This document shows, piece by piece, positions 23,696 to 32,495 of a stretch of 55,709 bases of DNA. The position numbers were made by a program, and so were the translations under genes. Numbering within the stretch: position 1 is the stretch's first letter; each line of letters opens with the position of its first letter. The notes under the pieces were generated by a model that was not told where the DNA came from, searched no databases, and worked only from the letters and a program-made list of their open reading frames with translations. The DNA comes from Clostridiaceae bacterium (GTDB lineage: Bacteria > Bacillota > Clostridia > Clostridiales > Clostridiaceae), in the NCBI GenBank assembly GCA_014380625.1, contig JACMJL010000117.1, positions 1-55,709 of the forward strand. Direction: 5' to 3'.

Positions 23696-26623
23696 ATGGT
23701 ACTTTTAAGAATGATTCTTAGAAAAATGATGAAAAATAGAGTATTTATCTTTTTCCTTGCGGTGGGATTATTAATTTCGGCGGCTCTTTTAAGCTCAATA
23801 CCAATGTATACAGATGGAGCTCTTCAAAGACTTTTAATTAAAGATATGGAAGATTTTCAGATTAGTGAAAATAAGTTCCCAGGTTCTATAACAGCTTTCT
23901 ATAACGCCAAAAACAATGATATAGATGAAGTTATAAAGGGAATAGGTAAAATGGACAAATCTATGTTTAACTATGATAAGGTTCAGCAGGAATATACAAA
24001 ACGCCTTGAAGTATTTAATAAGGTGGATAAGTATTCTAAGAATGAGCTTAGCTCAAAACTTGGGGTTCAAATATTAACCAAGTTCGCTAATTATTCAACA
24101 GATCCAAGAACTCTAGTTCATGATAATTTTAAAGCAGGAGACAGTAAAGAAGGAAACTTTGTTAAATTAGAATCTTTTACTGACTTTAATAAGCATATAA
24201 AAATTATTGATGGAAGATTGCCAAGCAAACCAAAGGATGGGATTTACGAGGTTCTTGTATCTGATTTAGCTTTAAATAAATTAAATATAACTATAAATAA
24301 AGTGTACCTTTTAGGTGACCCAAGAAGAAATGGTTTCGAAAATATTAAAGTAAAACCAGTAGGTACCTATGATGCTAAAGAACTAAATGACCCTTATTGG
24401 GCATATGTAAAGCCAATTTCTCTTGAAGAAAGTATGATTTTAGATGAAGAAACTATGGTTGGAGACTTTATAGAAAAGAAGCCTATTCAAATAACAAAAG
24501 GTGTCTGGTTTTATGCTATTGATTACCATGGACTAACAATTAATAATCTTAATAAATTGGTTAATGGTATTCAAACTGTTGATGAAGATATTCATAGTAT
24601 TACTGAAGAGACTAATCTTGATGTACCAGCATCAAGTATCTTAGGGAATTATAATTTTAAAAAGCAACAAATTACTAATATGATGTGGTCTCTGAATGTC
24701 CCTGTTATTGTAATACTTTGTCTTTATATGTTTATGATCTCTGGACTTACAATAGAAAGAGAGAAAAATGAAATTTCTCTTTTATCAAGTCGTGGAGCTT
24801 TTACCTATCAGATAATCTTTGGTTACTTTATAGAGGGAGCACTACTTGGAGGCTTAGCAATTATTTTAGGACCAATACTCGGATATTATTTATGTAAGCT
24901 ATTAGGGGCCTCTAGTGGATTCTTAGAATTTGTAGACCGGAAGTCTATTTCTATTAGTATAAATTTCAATTCCTATGTTTATGTACTTATAGCAGTATTC
25001 GTATTTATGATAACTTTAATAATACCTGCTTATAGAGCAGCTAAAAATAGTATTGTAGACTACAAAAGAAAGATAGGTAGAAGAGCTGACATGCCTTTTT
25101 GGGAGAAGTTTTTTGTGGATATGTTATTACTTGCTATTGTAGGCTATGGATATTATAACTTTCTTCAGAGGCAAAGTGTAATTAAAGATACTGGGATTTC
25201 TGCACTTAGCTTAAGTGTGGATCCCCTGTTTTTTCTTGTTCCAGTACTGTTTATCTTAGGTATTGGCTTATTATTTTTAAGAATATATCCTCTGATTATT
25301 AAACTAATATATTCTGTGGGTAAAAAGTATTGGCCTACCTCAATGTATACAGCGCTTATTCAAGTTGGAAGGAATGCACGAAGTTATAATTTTTTAATGA
25401 TATTTTTGATGCTAACACTTTCTGTAGGTATATTTAGTGCTAACTCAGCAAGAACTATTAATCAAAATGCTGAAGAAAGAATTATGTACAATAATGGAGC
25501 AGATATAAGTTTAGAAAATGTTTGGACGGCAAAAAATCCACCTGCACCAGCGACACCAGGTCAAGCAACGACAAATAACACTTCGGCTGAAAAACTAATA
25601 TATTTTGAACCCTCCTTTACCCCTTATACCAATATTAATGGAATAGAACACGCTGCAAAAGTATTTTCAAATAACAAGTCACAGATAAGTTTTAAAGGCA
25701 AAAATTATACTGGCTTTAATTTTATGGCCATTGATCCTTATGACTTTGGGCAAGTGGCTTGGTATAAAAATGGGTTGATGCCTCATCATATTAATGAATA
25801 TCTTAATATATTGGCAACTGAGCCAACTGCTTGTCTTATATCTAAGGCTGTAAGTAAAAATTGTAACATAAATGTGGGGGATAATTTTACTCTTGGGTGG
25901 GACACCAATAAAGGAACAATTTTTAATGTCTATGGTATTGTTGATTACTGGCCTTCCTTTAACCCAAATGAAAAGACCTCTGGAAGTAGTTTTAAAGATT
26001 CTATGCTAATTGTGGCTAATTTACCCTACGTGCAAAATAATTCTGGGGTGGAACCTTATAAAATATGGCTTAAAATGAAACTAAATGCCACTAGTAAAGA
26101 TGTTTATGAGGGTTTAAAGGCAAATAATCTAATTCCTGAAAAACTTACTGATTCAAAACAACAAATAATTAAATTGAAAAATGATCCTTTTCAACTAGCA
26201 ATTAATGGCTCCTTAACAATGGGTTTCTTGATTAGTGGGTTAATATGTTTTATGGGCTTTGTGTTATATTGGGTTTTGTCACTAAAATCAAGAACACTGC
26301 AATTTGGAGTTCTTAGAGCTATGGGTTTAACTTCCCTTCAATTAAAAATTATGATTATATGGGAACAAATATTAACTTCAGGTGTGGCCATGTTTATGGG
26401 CGTAGTAATTGGACTTATCACCAGTAATACTTTTGTACCATTTTTTCAATTATCCTTTAGTGGGAGTTCTCAAGTTCCACCCTTTAGTGTTGTTTCTAAT
26501 TCAAATGATAAAATTAAAGTATATTGTTTTATAGGTTTTACAATTTTATTAGGGACAGGTGTTTTAATTTATTTACTTTCAAAGATAAAGATAAGTAATG
26601 TTATTAAGTTAGGAGAGGATTAG
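23696..26623 (+). CDS. FtsX/MacB-type ABC transporter permease (975 aa)
   Basis: A long permease: one N-terminal helix (about 15-35), a large extracellular domain (about 36-325), a helix cluster at about 330-450 (MFMISGLTIEREKNEISLLSSRGA is the typical FtsX cytosolic loop), a second set of helices at about 470-590, a second large extracellular domain (about 600-845), and a C-terminal group (about 850-965) with RTLQFGVLRAMGLT. Two FtsX cores in one chain fit large Gram-positive exporters that extract substrates mechanically rather than through a channel. SD AGGAAGGG. Ends 1 nt before the first ATPase gene. Confidence 0.88.
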   Translation: MVLLRMILRKMMKNRVFIFFLAVGLLISAALLSSIPMYTDGALQRLLIKDMEDFQISENKFPGSITAFYNAKNNDIDEVIKGIGKMDKSMFNYDKVQQEYTKRLEVFNKVDKYSKNELSSKLGVQILTKFANYSTDPRTLVHDNFKAGDSKEGNFVKLESFTDFNKHIKIIDGRLPSKPKDGIYEVLVSDLALNKLNITINKVYLLGDPRRNGFENIKVKPVGTYDAKELNDPYWAYVKPISLEESMILDEETMVGDFIEKKPIQITKGVWFYAIDYHGLTINNLNKLVNGIQTVDEDIHSITEETNLDVPASSILGNYNFKKQQITNMMWSLNVPVIVILCLYMFMISGLTIEREKNEISLLSSRGAFTYQIIFGYFIEGALLGGLAIILGPILGYYLCKLLGASSGFLEFVDRKSISISINFNSYVYVLIAVFVFMITLIIPAYRAAKNSIVDYKRKIGRRADMPFWEKFFVDMLLLAIVGYGYYNFLQRQSVIKDTGISALSLSVDPLFFLVPVLFILGIGLLFLRIYPLIIKLIYSVGKKYWPTSMYTALIQVGRNARSYNFLMIFLMLTLSVGIFSANSARTINQNAEERIMYNNGADISLENVWTAKNPPAPATPGQATTNNTSAEKLIYFEPSFTPYTNINGIEHAAKVFSNNKSQISFKGKNYTGFNFMAIDPYDFGQVAWYKNGLMPHHINEYLNILATEPTACLISKAVSKNCNINVGDNFTLGWDTNKGTIFNVYGIVDYWPSFNPNEKTSGSSFKDSMLIVANLPYVQNNSGVEPYKIWLKMKLNATSKDVYEGLKANNLIPEKLTDSKQQIIKLKNDPFQLAINGSLTMGFLISGLICFMGFVLYWVLSLKSRTLQFGVLRAMGLTSLQLKIMIIWEQILTSGVAMFMGVVIGLITSNTFVPFFQLSFSGSSQVPPFSVVSNSNDKIKVYCFIGFTILLGTGVLIYLLSKIKISNVIKLGED

Positions 26624-26624
26624 T

Positions 26625-27311
26625 ATGGGCCCAATAATATATACAGAAAATTTGAATCGTCAGTTTAAGGCAGGTAAGGAAGCTATACATGCTCTCAAAG
26701 ATATCAATATTAGTATTGAACCTAGAACTTTAACAATATTAAGAGGCCGTTCTGGTTCAGGAAAAACCACCTTGATTAATACCTTAGGTGCTTTAGATAG
26801 ACCAAGCAGTGGTAAGGTATATTTTAATTACTTAGAAATATCTAATTTAGTTGAAAAAAAACAAGATGAACTAAGAAAAAACTCAATGGGTTTTGTATTT
26901 CAGTCCTTTGCCTTAATTTCATTAATGTCTGCTTATGAGAATGTAGAGTTTCCACTAAGACTATTAGGTATAAAACCAAATGAAAGAAAAGCTAGAGCTA
27001 TAGAATGTTTGTCCATGGTTGGATTACACAAAAGAATGGAGCACAGACCTAGTGAATTATCTGGGGGAGAGCAACAAAGGGTAGCTATAGCACGAGCAAT
27101 AATTCATAGACCCAAGGTTATTTTTGCAGACGAACCCACCGCAGAACTAGATACACATATGGCAATTCAAATAATGAAGGTGTTTAGAGAACTTGTAGAA
27201 AAAGAGGGTATTACTGTAGTAATGACAACTCATGACCCAAACATGATGGAACTAGGGGATTTTGTTTATACCCTTGAAGATGGAGAAGTTATAGATAATT
27301 ATAGTGTTTAA
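26625..27311 (+). CDS. MacB/LolD-type ABC transporter ATPase (228 aa)
   Basis: Complete nucleotide-binding domain: Walker A GRSGSGKTT (about 40-48), Q-loop in VFQSF, signature LSGGEQQR (about 141-148), Walker B VIFADEPT, switch His in MTTHD. Length is typical of stand-alone MacB-like ATPases. SD AGGAGAGG lies at the end of the permease gene. It should energise the upstream permease and adaptor. A second, different ATPase gene follows after 15 nt, so the exporter may use two distinct ATPases, one for each FtsX core, as a heterodimer. Confidence 0.93.
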   Translation: MGPIIYTENLNRQFKAGKEAIHALKDINISIEPRTLTILRGRSGSGKTTLINTLGALDRPSSGKVYFNYLEISNLVEKKQDELRKNSMGFVFQSFALISLMSAYENVEFPLRLLGIKPNERKARAIECLSMVGLHKRMEHRPSELSGGEQQRVAIARAIIHRPKVIFADEPTAELDTHMAIQIMKVFRELVEKEGITVVMTTHDPNMMELGDFVYTLEDGEVIDNYSV

Positions 27312-27326
27312 AGGAGGCATACTGTA

Positions 27327-28220
27327 GTGATAGTATGTGATAATCTTGTTAAAATATATAAAACTGGAGATATTGAAGTAGTAGCCCTCCAGGGCTTAGA
27401 TCTAACTGTTGAAGATGGAGAATTTATGGCTATAATCGGAAGTAGTGGTAGTGGTAAATCTACCTTGTTAAACATGCTAGGTGGTTTAGATAGACCCTCT
27501 GCAGGTACTCTATTAGTAGACGGCACGGATTTATTAAAAGCTAATGACAAACAGATGCGTCAATATAGGAAGGATACCGTAGGCTTTATGTGGCAGAATA
27601 ATGCCAGAAATCTTATTCCCTATTTAACTGCCGTGGAAAATGTAGAACTTCCTATGTTTTTAAAGGGAAAAGTCAATAGAAATAGAGCCTTAGAACTTTT
27701 AGATATGGTGGGTATGGTACATAGAAAAAACAGCAAACTTAACCAGCTATCAGGGGGAGAACAACAAAGAATTGCCATGGCAATTTCAATTGCCAATAAT
27801 CCAAGGTTATTATTAGCAGATGAACCAACAGGGGCAGTGGATACAAAAACTTCAGGTATGGTTATGGATGTGTTCCGCGATTTAAATAAAAACCTAGGAG
27901 TTACAATTATTATTGTTACCCATGATTTAAAACTTTCTAAAAAGGTAAATCGTGTTGTGGCTATAAGAGACGGTAGAACAAGTAGCGAGTTTATAAGAAA
28001 GTCCTATAAAGAGGAAATGCAAAACTCAGAAAATATGTTTTTACAAGAAGAGGAAGAAGATAAGGAAGAACTTGTGGTGGTAGACCGTGCAGGTAGGCTT
28101 CAAATTCCTAAGGAATACCTTGAAAAATTAGGACTTACAGGTAAAAATAAACTCAAGGTGGAAATAGAAAATGGACAGATAATTATTAAGGCTCCAGACA
28201 TGGATAAAATCAAAAATTGA
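27327..28220 (+). CDS. ABC transporter ATPase fused to a C-terminal AbrB-like domain (297 aa)
   Basis: GTG start at 27327, chosen because AAAGGAGG lies 10 nt upstream. Residues 1-225 are a full ABC ATPase: Walker A GSSGSGKST, Q-loop FMWQN, signature LSGGEQQR, Walker B LLLADEPT, switch His in VTHD. An acidic linker follows (QEEEEDKEE, about 235-248), then about 45 residues resembling a SpoVT/AbrB swapped-hairpin: VVVDRAGRLQIPKEYLEKLG ending ENGQIIIKAP. AbrB domains dimerise and often bind DNA, so the tail could dimerise the ATPase or link transport to gene expression. The fusion is read directly from one open frame. Confidence 0.88.
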   Translation: MIVCDNLVKIYKTGDIEVVALQGLDLTVEDGEFMAIIGSSGSGKSTLLNMLGGLDRPSAGTLLVDGTDLLKANDKQMRQYRKDTVGFMWQNNARNLIPYLTAVENVELPMFLKGKVNRNRALELLDMVGMVHRKNSKLNQLSGGEQQRIAMAISIANNPRLLLADEPTGAVDTKTSGMVMDVFRDLNKNLGVTIIIVTHDLKLSKKVNRVVAIRDGRTSSEFIRKSYKEEMQNSENMFLQEEEEDKEELVVVDRAGRLQIPKEYLEKLGLTGKNKLKVEIENGQIIIKAPDMDKIKN

Positions 28221-28309
28221 GAGCCGATAAGATTAAGATTAGGTATAACGATAAGTTGATCCTGTGGAGGATATACTAATAAAGTAAAGACGAAGGTGGG
28301 ATAGAAATT

Positions 28310-28828
28310 ATGAATTATTTACTCCAGCCAATTAGTGAGGAAAAATTTAAAGAGAAAGTAACTATAAGATTTAATAATATCAATGAAGGCCTTAGTAGAT
28401 TTGAAAATTTTATGCTTGAAAGTAAAAATAAAGAGAACTCCGAGGCCAAGTTTATTGTATTTATGGAAAAGCTTTTTGAGTTAAATGGTGAAGAAAACTC
28501 ATATGTGGACTTTTATTTTAGTAGATTAGAGGAAAATGATAAAAAGAATTTATTTGAGTCACTAAATGATGAAGATAAAGAAGTTATAAAAAGACATTGT
28601 AGTGAAATAAAAGATGAAACAATATTTTTTAGGCTGAGCAAAGAAGCCATTCCCTTCATAACAAGACTAAGCACTAGAGAGGTATTTTTCTCCACATTTT
28701 ACTTTACAAAATTGCCCTGTACTATTTGGGGAAATTATAATTTAAAATTCCCCATTTTCTTTAACCATAAAGATATGATGGAAAAATATAAGGAAATTGC
28801 TGGTCAGTGCGGAATTGAAATGAACTAG
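28310..28828 (+). CDS. Hypothetical cytosolic protein (172 aa)
   Basis: SD AAGGTGGGA before the ATG. The product is highly charged, largely helical, without signal peptide or membrane segment; a conserved-looking C-terminal part contains FITRLSTREVFFSTFYF and KLPCTIWGNYNLKFPIF. I do not recognise a family. It stands alone between the ABC exporter and the Fur-controlled feo promoter region and has a terminator-like hairpin 72 nt downstream. Confidence 0.7.
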   Translation: MNYLLQPISEEKFKEKVTIRFNNINEGLSRFENFMLESKNKENSEAKFIVFMEKLFELNGEENSYVDFYFSRLEENDKKNLFESLNDEDKEVIKRHCSEIKDETIFFRLSKEAIPFITRLSTREVFFSTFYFTKLPCTIWGNYNLKFPIFFNHKDMMEKYKEIAGQCGIEMN

Positions 28829-28888
28829 GGGCAATTATAGTAAAAAGTATAAATAATGTCTTTACAAACTTAGTATAATATAGTAAAA

Positions 28889-28903
28889 TGATAATGGTTA
28901 TCA
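28889..28903. promoter_or_regulatory. Upstream Fur-like box
   Basis: TGATAATGGTTATCA is an inverted repeat (TGATAA/TTATCA) like the Fur consensus core. It overlaps the downstream edge of a possible promoter (TTTACA at 28861, TAAAAT at 28884, 17-nt spacer) and the left arm of the hairpin at 28900. Confidence 0.55.
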
Positions 28904-28943
28904 AATGGTAGCGTTTTTCAAATAAACCATTTGATATTTTTTT
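28900..28943 (+). terminator. Terminator between hypothetical gene and feo promoter
   Basis: ATCAAATGG (28900-28908) pairs with CCATTTGAT (28927-28935), followed by a T7 run. It would end the upstream transcript, or attenuate one that begins at the upstream promoter. Confidence 0.65.
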
Positions 28944-28970
28944 ATATAATAATTGATAATGATTATCAAT
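28931..28970 (+). promoter_or_regulatory. feo promoter with consensus Fur box
   Basis: ATTGATAATGATTATCAAT (28952-28970) is a perfect 9-1-9 palindrome and a near-consensus Fur box. It covers the -10 (GATAAT, 28955-28960) of a promoter whose -35 is TTGATA (28931-28936), 18 nt apart. Fur with Fe2+ would block RNA polymerase, so the operon should be on under iron limitation. Confidence 0.8.
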
Positions 28971-29000
28971 ACTAATAAAAAATTTACGAGGAGTGATACT

Positions 29001-29237
29001 ATGCCAAATTTAATATCATTAATTGACGTAGAAATGAAAACTAGGGTTAAGGTAGTAGAAATAGCCTTAGAAAGCAAAGTACGACGAAGAATAATGGACA
29101 TGGGAATAGTTAAGAATACAGAAGTTATTGTGACAGGAAAAGCTCCTATGGGAGATCCTATAGAACTCCAGGTTAGAGGATATGTTTTAAGTCTTAGAAA
29201 AAGTGAAGCAAAGGATATTATGGTGGAATTGATTTAA
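29001..29237 (+). CDS. feoA: Ferrous iron transport protein A, first copy (78 aa)
   Basis: ATG at 29001 has SD GAGGAGTG; a longer in-frame start would overlap the Fur box. The 78-aa product is a FeoA SH3-like barrel: RRRIMDMGIVKNTEVIV is the family's central signature, followed by GDPIELQVRGYVLSLRKSEA. FeoA is a small cytosolic partner thought to interact with FeoB and support Fe2+ uptake. First gene after the Fur-controlled promoter. Confidence 0.92.
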   Translation: MPNLISLIDVEMKTRVKVVEIALESKVRRRIMDMGIVKNTEVIVTGKAPMGDPIELQVRGYVLSLRKSEAKDIMVELI

Positions 29238-29271
29238 TTATAGTTTAAAAATAATAATGGGGGTGCAAATT

Positions 29272-29496
29272 ATGAGTATGTCTTTGAATTTTGTTGGAAT
29301 GGGAAAACTTGCTGAGATTTATAGCGTAGAGGGCGGAGAAGGTATGTGCAAGAAAATCATGGAAATGGGTATGAGTAAAGGTGCCATCATAAAAATTATG
29401 AAAAACGACAGTGGTCCTTTAATTGTAAAGGTTGGAGAAACTAGATTAGTACTAGGACGTGGTATGGCACAAAAGGTTATGGTTCGTGAAGTTTAA
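29272..29496 (+). CDS. feoA: Ferrous iron transport protein A, second copy (74 aa)
   Basis: ATG at 29272 follows GGGGGTG with 6-nt spacing. The protein has the FeoA core KKIMEMGMSKGAIIKIM and a Val/Arg-rich end, clearly diverged from the first copy (about one third identical by eye). Tandem feoA genes before feoB are common in clostridia and suggest two different FeoA partners. Located 34 nt after the first copy and 29 nt before feoB. Confidence 0.9.
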   Translation: MSMSLNFVGMGKLAEIYSVEGGEGMCKKIMEMGMSKGAIIKIMKNDSGPLIVKVGETRLVLGRGMAQKVMVREV

Positions 29497-29525
29497 AAAA
29501 TAATATGAAATCATGGGGGAATGAA

Positions 29526-31574
29526 ATGAGTAAAGACTTAGTAATAGCGTTAGCGGGTAATCCTAATTGTGGAAAAACTAGTTTGTTTAATTCACTAACA
29601 GGATCTAAACAACATGTAGGTAACTGGCCAGGAGTTACAGTTGAAAAAAAAGAGGGTAGCTTTAAATTTGAAGGTAGAAATATAATTGTTGTAGATTTAC
29701 CCGGAACCTATAGTCTTGGAGCCTATTCAGAGGATGAAGTAGTAGCTCGTGACTTTATATTAAAAAGTAAGCCTGATGTAGTAATTAATGTGGTCGACTC
29801 CAGTAATATTGAACGAAACTTATATCTAACTATGCAGCTTTTAGAAACTGGCGCAAAAATGGTGTTAGCCCTTAATATGATGGATGAAGCAAGAAATAAT
29901 AACATTGAAATAAATGTTAATAAAATATCAAAAGCTTTAAATATTCCTGTGGTTGCTACCATAGCTACTAAGAGTGAAGGTATAAAAGCACTTATAAAGG
30001 AAGCAATAAGAATTGGTGATTCAAAAGAACATAGCACTTATAAAATAGATTATGGTAAAGACATAGAAAAAGAAATTAAGCTAATGGAAGAAACTTTTTC
30101 AGAAATTTCATCAACACTTGAATACCCTCTGCAATGGACATCACTTAAGCTTTTAGAAGGTGATGAATATATTAAGAAATATATAAATGGGAAAGAAAAT
30201 CCTGATAAGATAAATATTGCACTACAAAAAAGTATAGAGAACCTAATTGTAAAAATAGGTTATGAACCAGATGCCTTTATAATAGATAAAAGATATGAAA
30301 TAATAGGTAAAATAGTACAAGAGTCTGTTAAAAAAGAAATGTCAAATGAAGAAAGTATTTCTGATAAAATTGATAGATGGACTACTCACAAGTGGTTTGG
30401 AATTCCAATATTTGCAGTAGTAATGTTTTTAATGTATCAGATAGCTATGACCTTTGGAAATGGATTTTTAGGGGGATTAGTAGATAGTGGATTTAGTGCT
30501 TTAGGAGAGTTTGTACGAAGCATTTTAGCTAGTATGGGAGCACCTGAACTTTTGATATCCTTTATAACTGATGGAATAATAGGAGGTCTTGGGTCTGTGT
30601 TTGTCTTTACTCCTATGATTTTTACTATGTATTTCCTTATAGCAATACTTGAGGATAGTGGATACATGGCAAGGGCAGCATATATAATGGACAAGTTTAT
30701 GAATTCCATAGGACTTCATGGTAAAACAGCAGTATCACTAATAATCTCTAGTGGTTGTAATGTAGCTGGAATAATGTCTACAAGAACCTTAGATAGTAAA
30801 AAGGATAGAATGGTAGCTATACTTATAAATCCTTTTGTATCATGTAGTGCAAGGTTACCAGTTTATGCATTATTTGCAGGTGCATTCTTTGCAGGTAAAA
30901 AGATTTGGTTTTTTGATGCAAGTGGAGTTATTGTATTCGGTCTTTACGCACTAGGTATAACTGTTGCAATATTAATGGGTAAATTTCTAAGTGAAAAAGT
31001 ATTTAAGGGAGAAGAATCCTATTTTGTAATGGAACTTCCACCTTATCGTGTACCTACTGCTAAAAGTGTATTTATTCATATGTGGGAAAAGTCCTCTCAT
31101 TTCTTAAAAAAGATGAGTACAATTATATTAGGTTTAGTTATAATTGTGTGGGTACTTTCGAACTTACCTATGGGAGTAGAAGCAGGAACTAAAGATAGTT
31201 TAATCGGCTTCGTAGGTTCAGTTATTGCTCCAATATTTAAGCTGGCAGGTTTTGGAACTTGGCAGGCAGCTGTAGCACTTATAACAGGTCTTGCAGCTAA
31301 AGAAGCAGTAGTTAGTACTTTAGGAACTGTATATGCTGCAGGAGATGGTGCAAGTTTAACCATTGCTGTTCAGCAGGCATTTACACCACTTACTTCTTTG
31401 GCTTTTATGGTAATGACTTTATTATATTGCCCTTGTGCAGCAACTATAGGGGCAATAAGACGAGAAACAAATTCAAGAAAATGGGCAATTATTGCAGTAA
31501 TATATACTTGTGTAATCGGATGGATAGGCGGAGTTTTAGTATATCAAATCGGAATGTTATTAGGCTTTAAATAA
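29526..31574 (+). CDS. feoB: Ferrous iron transporter FeoB (682 aa)
   Basis: ATG at 29526 chosen because GGGGGA lies 6-10 nt upstream and the product begins MSKDLVIALAGNPNCGKTS. The N-terminal G domain has G1 GNPNCGKTS (about 11-19), G3 DLPGTYSL, G4 NMMDEA; a helical GDI-like region follows to about 280; then the Gate-type membrane core with about ten helices, including SGCNVAGIMSTR and the duplicated CSARLPVY and YCPCAATIGA cysteine motifs characteristic of FeoB pores. It imports Fe2+ across the cytoplasmic membrane. Intact, normal length for the clostridial type. Confidence 0.96.
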   Translation: MSKDLVIALAGNPNCGKTSLFNSLTGSKQHVGNWPGVTVEKKEGSFKFEGRNIIVVDLPGTYSLGAYSEDEVVARDFILKSKPDVVINVVDSSNIERNLYLTMQLLETGAKMVLALNMMDEARNNNIEINVNKISKALNIPVVATIATKSEGIKALIKEAIRIGDSKEHSTYKIDYGKDIEKEIKLMEETFSEISSTLEYPLQWTSLKLLEGDEYIKKYINGKENPDKINIALQKSIENLIVKIGYEPDAFIIDKRYEIIGKIVQESVKKEMSNEESISDKIDRWTTHKWFGIPIFAVVMFLMYQIAMTFGNGFLGGLVDSGFSALGEFVRSILASMGAPELLISFITDGIIGGLGSVFVFTPMIFTMYFLIAILEDSGYMARAAYIMDKFMNSIGLHGKTAVSLIISSGCNVAGIMSTRTLDSKKDRMVAILINPFVSCSARLPVYALFAGAFFAGKKIWFFDASGVIVFGLYALGITVAILMGKFLSEKVFKGEESYFVMELPPYRVPTAKSVFIHMWEKSSHFLKKMSTIILGLVIIVWVLSNLPMGVEAGTKDSLIGFVGSVIAPIFKLAGFGTWQAAVALITGLAAKEAVVSTLGTVYAAGDGASLTIAVQQAFTPLTSLAFMVMTLLYCPCAATIGAIRRETNSRKWAIIAVIYTCVIGWIGGVLVYQIGMLLGFK

Positions 31575-31575
31575 T

Positions 31576-31887
31576 ATGAGTATATTGCTTATAGGTGGAG
31601 ATAGTCTTGGTAATATTACTGAAAAATTAATAGCCAATGGATTTGAAGACATTGAGCATATAACTGGTAGAAAAAATGATGCTAAGAACTTCAAAATCCC
31701 TAGAAATATTGATTTAGTAATGGTTTTGGTAGACTTCGTAAGTCATAAATTAACCGCCATCGTTAAAGAAGAATCAAAAAGATCCGATGTGAAGATTGCA
31801 TTTTCTAAACGTTCATGGACACACATGGAAAAGAAGATACAGCAGTGCGCTAAGGAGCTTACGGATGTTAAGAAAGTTATTATTTAG
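31576..31887 (+). CDS. DUF2325 family protein in feo operon (103 aa)
   Basis: Begins 1 nt after the feoB stop, so translation is coupled. The small alpha/beta protein matches the DUF2325 pattern: ILLIGGDSLGNITEKLIANGFEDIEHITGRK, then DLVMVLVDFVSH and a basic KIAFSKRSWTHMEK end. The function of DUF2325 proteins is not established; they appear next to feo genes in other clostridia as well. Its 3' end overlaps the next gene by 23 nt. The family may bind a nucleotide or metal, but no residue here proves it. Confidence 0.85.
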   Translation: MSILLIGGDSLGNITEKLIANGFEDIEHITGRKNDAKNFKIPRNIDLVMVLVDFVSHKLTAIVKEESKRSDVKIAFSKRSWTHMEKKIQQCAKELTDVKKVII

Positions 31888-32479
31888 TTTTAGAGAAAAG
31901 GAAATCTATCATTCCATAATTGAAAGCTTAGTAGCGGCTCTCGAAGCTAAGGATCATTATACTAAAGGTCACTCAGAGAGGGTTGCAATTATGTCTTACG
32001 AGTTATCCAAGCGATTAGGAATAAAGGGTTCTGAATTGGAAAGTATTCACATAGCGGCCCATCTACATGATATAGGTAAAATTGGAGTGCCAGATAAGGT
32101 TTTAAACAAAACTGGAAAACTTCTAGTACATGAATGGGAATATATGAAAATGCATCCTCAAACAGGTTTTGATATTTTAAGTAAGTCAAAAAAACTAGAA
32201 CATATAAGCAAAATAGTTCTCTATCATCATGAGAGATGGGATGGTAAGGGGTATCCTACTGGAATAGCGGATTTTAATATTCCTTTAGGGTCAAGAATAA
32301 TTTCAATATGTGATTCTATAGATGCAATGACCTCAAATAGACCATATAGAGAAGCGATGAGTTTTGAAATTTGTATGAAAGAAATAATCATAAATAAGGG
32401 TATTATGTTTGATCCCGTATTGGTTGAATATGTTGAGGAAAATTTAGATTTTATGAGAGATATAATAGAATTTAAGTAA
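31865..32479 (+). CDS. HD-GYP domain protein in feo operon (204 aa)
   Basis: ATG at 31865 preceded by AAGGAG; the longer in-frame start at 31796 would overlap the previous gene by 92 nt without an SD. An N-terminal basic helix leads directly into a complete HD-GYP domain: YTKGHSERVA, HLHDIGKIGVPD (metal-binding HD pair), MHPQTG, YHHERWDGKGYP (the HHE-GYP signature), SICDSIDAMTSNRPYR. HD-GYP enzymes hydrolyse cyclic di-nucleotides and several contain bi- or tri-nuclear iron centres. In this Fur-regulated operon it could act as an iron-dependent phosphodiesterase tying c-di-nucleotide levels to iron. No sensor domain is attached. Confidence 0.9.
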   Translation: MLRKLLFSFREKEIYHSIIESLVAALEAKDHYTKGHSERVAIMSYELSKRLGIKGSELESIHIAAHLHDIGKIGVPDKVLNKTGKLLVHEWEYMKMHPQTGFDILSKSKKLEHISKIVLYHHERWDGKGYPTGIADFNIPLGSRIISICDSIDAMTSNRPYREAMSFEICMKEIIINKGIMFDPVLVEYVEENLDFMRDIIEFK

Positions 32480-32495
32480 ATTGGGGGTGTACAAA

